Below, piece after piece: positions 26,902 to 34,762 of a DNA stretch of 64,000 bases (positions within the stretch are counted from its first letter, which is position 1; every line of letters starts with the position of its first letter). The notes beneath the pieces are model-generated. The model saw only the letters and a list, made by a program, of their open reading frames with translations. It did no database searches and was not told the DNA's origin. The position numbers and the translations under genes were made by a program. The stretch lies in assembly GCF_900184265.1 (NCBI RefSeq), contig NZ_FXXA01000002.1, positions 1 through 64,000 of the forward strand, in the 5' to 3' direction. The stretch is from Eggerthella timonensis (GTDB lineage: Bacteria; Actinomycetota; Coriobacteriia; Coriobacteriales; Eggerthellaceae).

Positions 26902-27536
26902 CACGCGCTCATCTCGCTCTCGTCCTCCACCGCCGTCTTCCCCAGCCGCTCGTAGACGCTCGGGCTCGCCACCACGATGCCGCGCCGCGTGCCGCCCGAA
27001 AACGAGCGGTACACGAGCGCGGGGCACACCTCCTCGCACACCCCGCACCCATTGCAGCGCCCCGCGTCCACCACCGGGTGCCCCGCGTCGTCCAGCGCGA
27101 TGGCCTCGAACGGGCACGCCTTCTCGCACTCGACGCACCCCTGGTAGTATGCGATGCAACGGTCCTTCTGCACGATCGCCATGCCCATCTTGTCGGTTTC
27201 GGGGTCGAAGGCCTCGATAGCCCCCGTCGGGCAGACGCGCTGGCAATCGCCGCAGAAGTCGCAGCTCCCGCGATGGAAGTTGAGCTTGGGCGTGCGGGCG
27301 CGCAAGAACCCGTCGCCCGCCTCGGCCACGCCGATGGCGCCGGTATGGCAGACGCTGCGGCACCGGTCGCACTTCACGCACGACGCCAGCAAGCGCAGCT
27401 CGTCCTGCGCCCCCGGCGGTCGCACGAGCGCCGTTTCAGCCGCGCCGTCGGCCGCTTTCACGGCCCCACCGAATCCCAGGAACGCCGCCGCCGACGCGCC
27501 GAAGCCCACGAACGCGCGGCGCGTGTACGCGCCCAT
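26901..27536 (-). CDS. NapG-like Tat-exported ferredoxin
   Basis: A 211-residue periplasmic ferredoxin. It begins MGAYTRRAFVGFGASAAAFL, a twin-arginine signal. Four [4Fe-4S] motifs follow: CVKCDRCRSVCHTG, CDFCGDCQRVCPTG, a C-x6-C-x2-C-x3-C group ending CVECEKACPFEA, and CNGCGVCEEVCPALV. NapG works with NapH to deliver quinol electrons outside the membrane. It starts three bases after the TorD-like stop and overlaps napH by one base, so the three genes are co-translated. Confidence 0.9.
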   Translation of the reverse strand: MGAYTRRAFVGFGASAAAFLGFGGAVKAADGAAETALVRPPGAQDELRLLASCVKCDRCRSVCHTGAIGVAEAGDGFLRARTPKLNFHRGSCDFCGDCQRVCPTGAIEAFDPETDKMGMAIVQKDRCIAYYQGCVECEKACPFEAIALDDAGHPVVDAGRCNGCGVCEEVCPALVYRSFSGGTRRGIVVASPSVYERLGKTAVEDESEMSA

Positions 27537-27539
27537 GGC

Positions 27540-28208
27540 TCACGCCGCCCGGTCGATCTGGCCGATCATCTGGTCTTCCAGTTCGAGGAAGCCCTCGGTG
27601 ACGTCGGCGATGCCGCGGTAGAACGCCGTCTGCGCATGCGCCCGCACGTCGGCGCACAGGCGCGGGACCCAATTCGCCAGGTGCTCGTCGAAGAACGCGC
27701 GCTGCTTCGCCTGCAGCTCGGCGCAGCGCGCCTCGTCGCCCGCCTCGAGCGCCGCCTGCTCGCGCTCCACCAGCTTCGCCATGAACTGGAGCTCGAAGGA
27801 CAGGTGATCCTCCGGCGTGGTGTTGTCGGCCGGCAGCCCCAGCTCCTCGTCGAGGTAGCACGCCAAAACGGAATCGCGCGCATCCTGCATGAGCAGGTGC
27901 TCCTCGCTCGTGTACACCGACTCGTACGGCGGCGCCGTCATCTGCTCGTACATGCCCGCGCACAGAAACACGTGCGCGTAGTCCACCGCCAGCTCCTGGC
28001 GCGTGCCCGCATCGCGATGACGCAGGTACTCTTTGATCGTCGCGTAGCCCGCGCCCACGTGCTCGTCGTCGACGGGGAGCTGCCGCTTCGCCAACGCCTC
28101 GATCTGCTCATCAGTGAGCTCCAGCTTGTACATGCTGGCCAGAAACTCGTAGAACCCCTTGCGCGCCGCGTTCACGACGGCCAGCTCCTCGATGCTTTGC
28201 TGTTCCAT
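27540..28208 (-). CDS. TorD/DmsD-family molybdoenzyme chaperone
   Basis: A 222-residue all-helical protein resembling the TorD/DmsD/NarJ chaperones that hold the A subunit until the cofactor is inserted and guard its Tat signal. Visible features: an acidic helical N-terminus, YAHVFLCAGMYEQMTAPPYESVYTS (the FxxLF/PYES region typical of this family) near residue 80-105, and E-P-E-D-H-L-like TTPEDHLSFELQFMA near 130. Start at 28208 has AAGGAG. Its client is most likely the A subunit at 29794-32490 in the same locus. Confidence 0.88.
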   Translation of the reverse strand: MEQQSIEELAVVNAARKGFYEFLASMYKLELTDEQIEALAKRQLPVDDEHVGAGYATIKEYLRHRDAGTRQELAVDYAHVFLCAGMYEQMTAPPYESVYTSEEHLLMQDARDSVLACYLDEELGLPADNTTPEDHLSFELQFMAKLVEREQAALEAGDEARCAELQAKQRAFFDEHLANWVPRLCADVRAHAQTAFYRGIADVTEGFLELEDQMIGQIDRAA

Positions 28209-28253
28209 GTTGCGCTCCTTGCGTCCCCTGTTGTTTGCGAATCCGTTGTCGAC

Positions 28254-28305
28254 CGATCGAGCCATACGCGCTGTAGGGAGGGGGGTGCAGCGTATGGCTT
28301 GATCG
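28254..28305. terminator. Hairpin between DmsC-like and TorD-like genes
   Basis: Arms 28254-28269 and 28290-28305 pair over 15 of 16 bp (CGATCGAGCCATACGC) around a 20-base loop. With a second hairpin at 28374-28400 it sits in the 200-base gap between two operon genes and may lower expression of the downstream chaperone and ferredoxins or stabilise processed ends. Confidence 0.5.
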
Positions 28306-28373
28306 AACGGCTCCGAACGAAGCGGGAGCGGGCTGCCGCCGCAGCAGCAAGCAGCCCCCTCTCCCGCGCCGAC

Positions 28374-28400
28374 CGGCGGCACCGCCGAGCGGTGCCGCCG
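28374..28400. terminator. GC-rich hairpin just after DmsC-like gene
   Basis: A perfect 12-bp stem CGGCGGCACCGC / GCGGTGCCGCCG with a CGA loop begins nine bases after the stop at 28409 on the minus strand. No T tail; a partial terminator or RNA-stability element. Confidence 0.55.
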
Positions 28401-28408
28401 CGTAAGGC

Positions 28409-29218
28409 CTACAACGCGATGCCGAAGTAGTTGGCCACCGCCGTGCCCACCATCCACATGGCCGCACGGAACGCGACCGAGCCGATGATGCCGCCGGCGA
28501 AGGCCGCTCCCGCCAGCGCCACGCCCGAGGCGGGCTTGCTGCGTGCGAGCCATCCGCACACGAGGGGTGCGAGGCCGCCGCACACGAGGGCCACCCAGAA
28601 GATGGCCGCCGCATCGCCCGTGGCAGCGCCCGAGATGAAGCCGAACGCCAGGCCGCTCGCAAGCGCCAGCGCGCCGCCGACGACCGTCTCGACGCCCGCC
28701 AGCTTCACGGCCTCGTCATCCTCCTTCTTGAGGGCGGCCAGCAGCAGGTACAGCGCCAGGCCGCTCGCCGCGCCGAATCCCAGGTACCCGAGCGGCAGCG
28801 CGATGGTGTTCCACGTGGCGCGCGCCTCCATCATGTAGGAGTACCCGCTCGCGAAGCTGAACACGATGCCGATGATCGCGGCAACGATGGCCACCGCCTT
28901 GCGGGCCCCGGTCGACGCCCCGCGCTTCAACAGGACGAGGTACACGGCCACTGCCACGATGAACAGGCCGATGAGCAGCGCTTCCAGGAAGATGCCCGGG
29001 GTGGGATGCCCGAGCACGGCCATGATGCGGTCAGGGTGCGACAGGTGCGTCACCGAGGCCAGGCCGCCCACGACGGCCAACACGACGGCGATCACCGATG
29101 CGAGGAAGTTCGTGCTCTTCGTGAGCCCGCGCACCTCGTCGACGGCGACGCCCACCGACACCCACGCGCCGCAACTGGCGATGGCCGTGAACAGAACGAG
29201 GGACCATTGGATTTCCAT
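28409..29218 (-). CDS. DmsC-like membrane anchor subunit
   Basis: A 269-residue protein with about eight membrane segments, beginning MEIQWSLVLFTAIASCGAWV and containing LSHPDRIMAVLGHPTPG near residues 58-75, the conserved DmsC loop after helix 2. It should anchor the A/B subunits outside the membrane and oxidise menaquinol. Start at 29218 is one base after the stop of the B subunit (29220). Family assignment is by topology, loop motif and gene order. Confidence 0.88.
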   Translation of the reverse strand: MEIQWSLVLFTAIASCGAWVSVGVAVDEVRGLTKSTNFLASVIAVVLAVVGGLASVTHLSHPDRIMAVLGHPTPGIFLEALLIGLFIVAVAVYLVLLKRGASTGARKAVAIVAAIIGIVFSFASGYSYMMEARATWNTIALPLGYLGFGAASGLALYLLLAALKKEDDEAVKLAGVETVVGGALALASGLAFGFISGAATGDAAAIFWVALVCGGLAPLVCGWLARSKPASGVALAGAAFAGGIIGSVAFRAAMWMVGTAVANYFGIAL

Positions 29219-29219
29219 G

Positions 29220-29804
29220 CTACTCAGCCCCTTCCATCCACTCGCCGTGCATGCTGGTCATGATGTACTTCGTGCAGGGGTTGTTGCCCACGTTCGGCAG
29301 CTCGTGGATGTCGGCCGCGTCGTACTTCGCCAGCTCCTTCGACACGTCGGAATTCGGGTCGTCGAGGTCGCCGTAGAAGCGGGCGCCGGCGCTGCAGCTC
29401 TTCACGCACGCGGGCAGCTCGCCGTTCGCGGTCAGGTGCCCGCACAGCGTGCACTTCTCAACGGTCTGCGACGCCTTGTTCCAGTCGCGCACGCCGTAGG
29501 GGCAGGCCATCATGCAGTACTTGCAGCCGATGCACTTCTCGCGGTCGATGAGCACCACATTGTTGCCGTCGCGGTAGCTGGCGCCGGTGGGGCACACGTG
29601 CACGCACGGGGCGTCGGCGCACTGCTGGCACATCGTGGGCAGCGGGTAGCGCGTCATGTTCGGATAGTCTCCGAAGGGGCCGCGCTGCAGCATCTTGTTC
29701 CAATGCTCGCCCAAGGCGATGTCGTTTTCCATCTTGCACGTGATCTCGCAGGAATAGCAGCCCGTGCAGCGGTCGAGGTTCACGACGATGCAGTTATGCG
29801 CCAT
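29220..29804 (-). CDS. Four-cluster ferredoxin subunit (DmsB-like)
   Basis: A 194-residue DmsB/PsrB-like electron carrier. Cluster motifs: CTGCYSCEITC, CQQCADAPCVHVCP, CIGCKYCMMACPYG and CTLCGHLTANGELPACVKSC; all sixteen expected cysteines are present. It overlaps the end of the A-subunit gene by 11 bases and is one base from the anchor gene, so A, B and C are translationally linked. It passes electrons from the anchor to the Mo site. Confidence 0.94.
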   Translation of the reverse strand: MAHNCIVVNLDRCTGCYSCEITCKMENDIALGEHWNKMLQRGPFGDYPNMTRYPLPTMCQQCADAPCVHVCPTGASYRDGNNVVLIDREKCIGCKYCMMACPYGVRDWNKASQTVEKCTLCGHLTANGELPACVKSCSAGARFYGDLDDPNSDVSKELAKYDAADIHELPNVGNNPCTKYIMTSMHGEWMEGAE

Positions 29805-32490
29805 ACTCGAACACCTCCTCGGTGGGATCGCTCGGCTGCGGCATCCAGGGCTCGAACTGCTCGGGCTCGGTCCACACGCCTTCGGGCGCGGCCGCGTCAG
29901 GCGTGACCTTCACCTGGAAGCCGCGCAGGGTATAGGTGCCGTACTCGGGGTTGTACGGCTCGTCGTTCTTGGTCAGCACGTTGATGTTCATCACCTTGTA
30001 CGCGCGCTCGGGATCGGAGTCCAGCAGCTCGGGCGCCCAGAACCGCTCTTGGTAGATGACGCCCTTGGCGATGGCCGTGGTCACGCGCGCCTTGCCGTGC
30101 GTCTCGCCGCGGCGGCTGGCGATGGTGCACCACTGGCCGTCTTCCACGCCGTAGGTTGCCGCGTCGTCGGGGTGGATCCACATCTCGGGGACGGGGTAGA
30201 TCTCGCGCAGGTACGGGATGTTGCGCAGCGTGCCGTGGTGGTACATCGGCAGACGGCCCTCGGTCAGCACAAGGGGGTATTCCGTGTCCGTGAGGGGACT
30301 TTCGGCCGGCTCCTTGTAGTAGCACAGCGGCTCGTAGTCCTTCGACGCCGGCTCCAGCACGAGGTTCTTCTCCTCGAAGCACTGCGACCAGGGGAAGCCC
30401 GTGCGGCCCAGGATGGTGTTGGACTCGCAGTACACCTCGCACTTCTTGGAAGGCGTGCCGAAGCCCTTGGCCTTGCCCGTGGCCTCGTCAACCGCCTTAT
30501 AGCCGAAGTACGTGCGGTACTCCTCTTCGGTGCACCACTCGAACACGCCCTTCTCGGCCGCTTCCTCCCAGCTCATCTTCAGGTTGTTGAGGTGCAGCTT
30601 CTGCTTCTCGTACTCGTTCTTGTACATCGGGATGCCGTTCGTGCCCTCGGCCGTGAAGGCCTCCTGCGCATGTACGTTGCCCATCTCGGCCATCTTCTGC
30701 ACGATCTGCGTCCAGATGAGGCCTTCCTCCACCGTCTCGAACAGGTGGGTGACCGCCTGGCGGATGACGATGGCGTTGAGCTGCGGGATGACCAGGTTGG
30801 TTTCCAGCCATTCCGCGGAGGGGAGCAGCATGTCGGCGCACAGCACGGAAAACGCCGTCGGGTACATGAAGATGTGGCAGACGAAGTCGAGGTTCGGCAC
30901 GATCTCGTCGAGGCACGTTGCATTGCCCAGCACCACGTGCTTGTTGCCGGAGCGCTCGAACCACGCGTGGATCTGGTAGGGATCGCCGTCCTTCATGGCC
31001 TTGAACACCGCGGGGATGAACGCCATGTCCCAGTCGAGCAGGCCCTTGTGCTCCTGCACGCCCAGCCGCTTGAGCATCTTCTCCTTCTTGAGGAAGCGCG
31101 GCGTGTTGGGAATCTGGTCGCGGGCCGGGCAGGGCTTGAAGCTTTGCAGCATGGCCCCGGGCTTCTGCACGTTGCCCATGAGGTACTCGAGGTTGAGGGC
31201 GCCGAGCGCGCACTGCTGCGACTGCTCGTACTGGTCGATGGGCACGCCCTGCATGATGCCGGACTGGCCCGTCGTGTAGATTTCCAGCGCCTTCTCGATC
31301 TGACCCTCGTCGAGCCAGCAGATCTCGGCGGCTTTCGCCAGCGTGAACTCGTCCACGCTCTCCTTGAGCAGCTGGCCGCCCGTGGGATACTGCTTGCCGT
31401 CGATCTCGTACGTTCCGAACAGCGGCGGGGTGACGCCTTCGTTCATGGGGTACTCCAACACGACAGGCTTGCCCTCGGCCGGATCCCAGATGACGTAGTC
31501 CTTGTCGGTGCCCTCGAGGCCGCATTCGGTGGGCTTGAGGGTCAGGCGCGTCTCAGGGTTCACGAGGTAGGGCATATTGGTCCAGTTCGTGCAGAAGTCC
31601 TCGTCGTACTTCTCGTTGTCGATGATCCACTTCGTCCACGCCATGAGCAGCGCGGCATCGGTGCCGGGGCGGATGGGCAGCCACACTTCGGCTTTGGCGG
31701 CGTCCATCGTCATGCGCGGGTCGATGACCACGGTCTTCAAGCCCTGCTCGCGGGCGCGAAGCTCGGCCAACGCGCGGCCGCCCGTGGCAACCGAGCTGTT
31801 CGACGGGTCGGTGCCCCACAGCACGAGGGAGTCGACCGGCGAGTCGGTGAAGTAGTAGTCCCAGCCGTTGGAGTCGCTGAAGGACAGGTTGTTCGGCTTG
31901 CCCATGCCGTTCGACAGCTGCGAGGCGCCCATGCGCGGCAGGTAGCACTGCGCGCAACCGGGCTCCCACACGTTGGGCGTGTTGATGGCCTCGCCGAAGC
32001 GCTTCACGTTGCTGAAGTGCGGGTTGCCGCCACCGCCGGTGGACACGGCCACGCATTCCGAGCCGTACTTCTCGTCGATCTCAATGAGCTTCTCGGCGAT
32101 CTCGGTGATGGCCTCGTCCCAGGTGATGCGCTCCCACTGGTTCTGACCGCGCTCGCCCACGCGCCGCATGGGGTACTTGTTGCGGTTGGGATGGTACAGC
32201 GCCTGGATGCCGGCCATGCCCTTCGCGCACAGGCCGCCTTGGCTCATGGGGCTTTCAGGATTGCCCTCGATCTTGATGACGCGACCGTTCTTCACATGCG
32301 CCAGCACGGCGCAGCTTGCGATGCAGGCGCGACAGGCCGTCTTCACGATCTTCACGTCGCCGCCCGTATCGGCATGCGCCGGGTCGACGTGCACGAGGTC
32401 GTCGCTTACGGCGACGCCCAGGCCGCATGCGGCGCCGAGCGCCGCCGCCGACTTCACGAAACTGCGTCGCGTGATGGTAGGCTGTGTCAT
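29794..32490 (-). CDS. Tat-exported molybdopterin oxidoreductase A subunit
   Basis: An 898-residue catalytic subunit. TITRRSFVKSAAALG is the twin-arginine signal. The [4Fe-4S] cysteines are 53, 56, 60 and 88 (C-x2-C-x3-C-x27-C). WEPGCAQCYLPR puts Cys179 and Cys182 in the Mo-ligand region instead of the serine of true DMSO reductase, so although the partner genes are DmsBC-like the A subunit belongs to a cysteine-ligated clade that includes many uncharacterised Eggerthellaceae reductases. A full four-domain fold with the C-terminal molydop-binding segment is present. Substrate unknown. Followed by B, C, TorD, NapG and NapH-like genes. Confidence 0.93.
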   Translation of the reverse strand: MTQPTITRRSFVKSAAALGAACGLGVAVSDDLVHVDPAHADTGGDVKIVKTACRACIASCAVLAHVKNGRVIKIEGNPESPMSQGGLCAKGMAGIQALYHPNRNKYPMRRVGERGQNQWERITWDEAITEIAEKLIEIDEKYGSECVAVSTGGGGNPHFSNVKRFGEAINTPNVWEPGCAQCYLPRMGASQLSNGMGKPNNLSFSDSNGWDYYFTDSPVDSLVLWGTDPSNSSVATGGRALAELRAREQGLKTVVIDPRMTMDAAKAEVWLPIRPGTDAALLMAWTKWIIDNEKYDEDFCTNWTNMPYLVNPETRLTLKPTECGLEGTDKDYVIWDPAEGKPVVLEYPMNEGVTPPLFGTYEIDGKQYPTGGQLLKESVDEFTLAKAAEICWLDEGQIEKALEIYTTGQSGIMQGVPIDQYEQSQQCALGALNLEYLMGNVQKPGAMLQSFKPCPARDQIPNTPRFLKKEKMLKRLGVQEHKGLLDWDMAFIPAVFKAMKDGDPYQIHAWFERSGNKHVVLGNATCLDEIVPNLDFVCHIFMYPTAFSVLCADMLLPSAEWLETNLVIPQLNAIVIRQAVTHLFETVEEGLIWTQIVQKMAEMGNVHAQEAFTAEGTNGIPMYKNEYEKQKLHLNNLKMSWEEAAEKGVFEWCTEEEYRTYFGYKAVDEATGKAKGFGTPSKKCEVYCESNTILGRTGFPWSQCFEEKNLVLEPASKDYEPLCYYKEPAESPLTDTEYPLVLTEGRLPMYHHGTLRNIPYLREIYPVPEMWIHPDDAATYGVEDGQWCTIASRRGETHGKARVTTAIAKGVIYQERFWAPELLDSDPERAYKVMNINVLTKNDEPYNPEYGTYTLRGFQVKVTPDAAAPEGVWTEPEQFEPWMPQPSDPTEEVFEYGA

Positions 32491-32589
32491 GTTCCCTCCT
32501 CCTTGTATCTCGTCTTTGCTGATGGTGCTTGGGGTTATCTCAAATGGGACGCTCGCGCGCGGGCGGAGCCGGGGCGGTCGGGCAGCGCT

Positions 32590-33237
32590 TTACCCGACCA
32601 TGGCCAGCATCTGCCGGCCGGCATCCGTCGTCTTCCACGAGCCGTCCCATGCAAGACCGCCTACGGTCTCCAATTTGGAGATGAAATAGCTGGGATACAC
32701 CTGCTTGGGGTCGCTGAGCGCGGAGTCGCCTTCGAGCGCTCGCTCGATGGCGGCCTTCGTCGCGCCGCCCTCGCAGAGGGCGAGCACGGCGGCGTACGTT
32801 TGCGCGTAGGCCGCAGGTTCGTCGCGCAGCACGTCGCCGAACCGTTTCGTGGGCTCGAATTGCGCGAGCGCGGCGAGGCCGGCTGCGGTCGTTTGCACGG
32901 TGTAGTCGATGGGCCGATCCTGCTTCTCCTCGCCCGGCGCGTACGCGGGCTCGGGAACCTCGACGGCATCCACGCCGCCGCAGTCCACCATGATGCGCAG
33001 CAGCGCGTGGGCGTTCTGCGTGCTGAGGCTCAGTTCGGGCCGCTCGTCGATGAGCGCCTCGGCATCGCGATAGGGCATGCGCTGCTCGCACACGGACAGC
33101 ACGGCGCACAGCGCCAGCGTGTTGGCGCGATTGGCGTTGAGTCGCTTGACGATGGCGTCGACGGTTGCGGCGGCCTCGTCGGCGGCCGACGCGGCTGTAG
33201 ATGCGGATGTGGCCGCGGCCTGCGTGTCGTTGCTCAT
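32590..33237 (-). CDS. Winged-helix-like protein of the molybdoenzyme locus
   Basis: A 215-residue soluble protein not recognised as a named family. After an alanine/serine-rich start it has two segments that look like tandem winged helices: residues 30-130 (TLALCAVLSVCEQRMPYRDAE, ending YTVQTTAAGLAALAQF) and 140-215 (ALCEGGATKAAIERALEG, ending WKTTDAGRQMLAMVG). Both end with a T-T-x-A-G-hydrophobic turn like a wing. It lies 99 bases upstream of the A subunit on the same strand, so it may be a local regulator or an assembly factor. A competing frame (32540-33283) has arginine-rich non-coding composition. Confidence 0.75.
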   Translation of the reverse strand: MSNDTQAAATSASTAASAADEAAATVDAIVKRLNANRANTLALCAVLSVCEQRMPYRDAEALIDERPELSLSTQNAHALLRIMVDCGGVDAVEVPEPAYAPGEEKQDRPIDYTVQTTAAGLAALAQFEPTKRFGDVLRDEPAAYAQTYAAVLALCEGGATKAAIERALEGDSALSDPKQVYPSYFISKLETVGGLAWDGSWKTTDAGRQMLAMVG

Positions 33238-33424
33238 GGTTCCCCCGTTTCTGCTCGTCTCGTCTGACTTCGAGCAGCTTCACCTTACGGCCGGGCGAGC
33301 GAAGGGGAAACGTCCGTTGTTCGTGAAAAAACGCGATGAGTCCGGATATTTATGGGTGAACGAGGGTGCGAAAACGCCACCAATAATGGATGATCGATGG
33401 CGCTGAACTGGGGATATCGCAGTC

Positions 33425-33713
33425 TCGCTCACAGGCTCCGCATCAATCCCCGCGACGAGTCGCTCACAGGTTCCGCACCAATCCAGCGCCGAGAGGATTG
33501 TCGCACGGATGCTTTCAGCGGCTCGGTTCGTCGATGCGCTCGAAACTCCCTATCAGTTCGAAGTGTTCGAAACAGCGGTGTTATAGGTGGCATAATAGGG
33601 TTTTTGGCAGTCTCCGCACTCCCTTTTGAGGTTCTTTCGGACAAAACCCCAGGTCGCCAATTTTCACGACTGCGGAGCAGCGCCTCCGATCGTCTCCGAA
33701 TTGCCAAAAGCCC
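33425..33713. repeat. Intergenic repeats in a 585-base gap
   Basis: Two direct copies of a 25-bp word (33425-33449 and 33460-33484, two mismatches, beginning TCGCTCACAGG) are followed by an imperfect inverted unit: GGGTTTTTGGCA (33598-33609) with TGCCAAAAGCCC (33702-33713), and nested CTCCGCA (33612-33618) with TGCGGAG (33671-33677). No coding sequence is seen between 33238 and 33822. Confidence 0.5.
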
Positions 33714-33822
33714 GATTTTGCAACACATCGAACCGCATCCGAGGAACCCGGGAATCGGAATCGCCCCTCCGGTGCTCTTCGCCAAAGCCCCAACCGCAGA
33801 CGAGCGCCCAAACGAGCACCCA

Positions 33823-33843
33823 TGCTATACTATACGTATAGCA
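33823..33843. promoter_or_regulatory. Operator/promoter of the toxin-antitoxin pair
   Basis: TGCTATAC-N5-GTATAGCA is a perfect 8-bp inverted repeat whose interior includes TATACT, a -10 element, 20 bases before the antitoxin ATG. An antitoxin binding here would block the promoter, the usual autoregulation of such pairs. Confidence 0.65.
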
Positions 33844-33862
33844 ACGAATGAGGAGGTACGCG

Positions 33863-34237
33863 ATGACGACGGATATGGTGCAGATGAACACGCGCATCAG
33901 CCGCTCGCTCAAGGAGCGCGGCGATGCGGCGCTGGAGCGCGCCGGTTACACGCCGTCGCAGGCGGTTCGCAAGCTGTGGGACTACGCCGCGAACAACGCG
34001 CACAACCCGCGCGCCATACAAAACCTGTTCGACGCAGAAGACGAGGCGGAGAAACGCGAAGCTGAAGAGGAGCGCGCGCGGAGGCGGGAAATCACGATCA
34101 GGGGTGCGAACATCGTCGCCGATGCGTACGAGCGGCACGGAATCAAGCCTTCCGACTGGACGATGAACGCATCGTACGAAGAGATGCGCGACTACGCCCT
34201 GCTCGAGCGCCTTCGGGAACGGGGCCTCGATGCCTAG
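33863..34237 (+). CDS. RelB/DinJ-like antitoxin
   Basis: A 124-residue protein. The ATG at 33863 follows GAGGAGG; an earlier in-frame ATG at 33848 lacks a ribosome site. Residues 1-45 (MVQMNTRISRSLKERGDAAL, then GYTPSQAVRKLWDYAA) look like the ribbon-helix-helix of RelB/DinJ antitoxins; the rest is charged helix. Its 3' end overlaps the PIN toxin gene by 8 bases. Expected to bind and neutralise the toxin and repress the pair at 33823-33843. Confidence 0.82.
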   Translation: MTTDMVQMNTRISRSLKERGDAALERAGYTPSQAVRKLWDYAANNAHNPRAIQNLFDAEDEAEKREAEEERARRREITIRGANIVADAYERHGIKPSDWTMNASYEEMRDYALLERLRERGLDA

Positions 34238-34727
34238 CCAGCAAACTTCCCTCCTGGTCGACACGAACATCTGGCTCGACTACTTTCTTGCCAACCGTCC
34301 AGCGCATGCCGCAGCGATGTCCTTCATGCTATTCGCGCATGAGCACGGCTATCCGCTGCTGTACCCCACCGCCATCGTCAAGGACGTGTTCTACCTGACC
34401 GCGAACGCCTTCAAGCGAGACATGTGCAACGAGAACGGCAGGCTCACCGAACGCGATGCGGCGGCAGCGACCGAAATCGCTTGGGGATGCGTGGGCAACA
34501 TGCGGGAACAGGCCACCGCCGTAGGATCAGACGAGTCGGACTTGTGGACGGCATGCGGCCTCCGCAACCTCCACAACGACCTCGAGGACAACCTGATCGT
34601 CGCCGCCGCACAACGGTCGAATGCGACGTACCTGGTCACCAGCGACGAGCTGCTCATCAAGCACGCCCCCGTGGCCGCGCTCACGCCCGGCGACGCGCTC
34701 ACGCTGCTGCAAGCCGATACGGCGTAG
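34230..34727 (+). CDS. PIN-domain toxin (VapC-like ribonuclease)
   Basis: A 165-residue PIN-domain protein. SLLVDTNIWLDYFL near residues 7-20 gives the first acidic residue, a Glu occurs in the middle helices, and LEDNLIVAAAQRSNATYLVTSDE near 125-148 supplies the last conserved acidic cluster, which together bind Mg for RNA cleavage. Translationally coupled to the RelB-like antitoxin by an 8-base overlap. Pairing of a RelB-type antitoxin with a PIN toxin rather than RelE is a mixed but known arrangement. Followed by a palindromic terminator. Confidence 0.87.
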   Translation: MPSQQTSLLVDTNIWLDYFLANRPAHAAAMSFMLFAHEHGYPLLYPTAIVKDVFYLTANAFKRDMCNENGRLTERDAAAATEIAWGCVGNMREQATAVGSDESDLWTACGLRNLHNDLEDNLIVAAAQRSNATYLVTSDELLIKHAPVAALTPGDALTLLQADTA

Positions 34728-34728
34728 A

Positions 34729-34759
34729 TGTCCCAATGGGGACTGTCCCCATTGGGACA
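34729..34759. repeat. GGGACTGTCCC palindrome, also terminator
   Basis: Perfect 14-bp arms TGTCCCAATGGGGA / TCCCCATTGGGACA around CTG lie between the convergent PIN toxin and glmU stops. The same core recurs at 58457-58489, 58699-58729 and 58734-58766, so this is a REP-like dispersed palindrome as well as a probable terminator. Confidence 0.7.
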
Positions 34760-34762
34760 ATG

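Noticed and set aside
29764-33267. A 1167-codon open frame on the plus strand
   Set aside because: It is antisense to the molybdoenzyme A and winged-helix-like genes; its His/Arg/Leu/Val-rich composition is the usual mirror of GC-rich genes and it has no recognisable domain.
32540-33283. Alternative 247-codon minus-strand frame over the winged-helix-like gene
   Set aside because: Arginine-rich and lacking a ribosome site; the frame 32590-33237 has balanced composition and protein-like segments.
33425-33484. Two spaced repeats as a CRISPR array
   Set aside because: Only two imperfect copies with an 10-base gap between them, and no cas genes.
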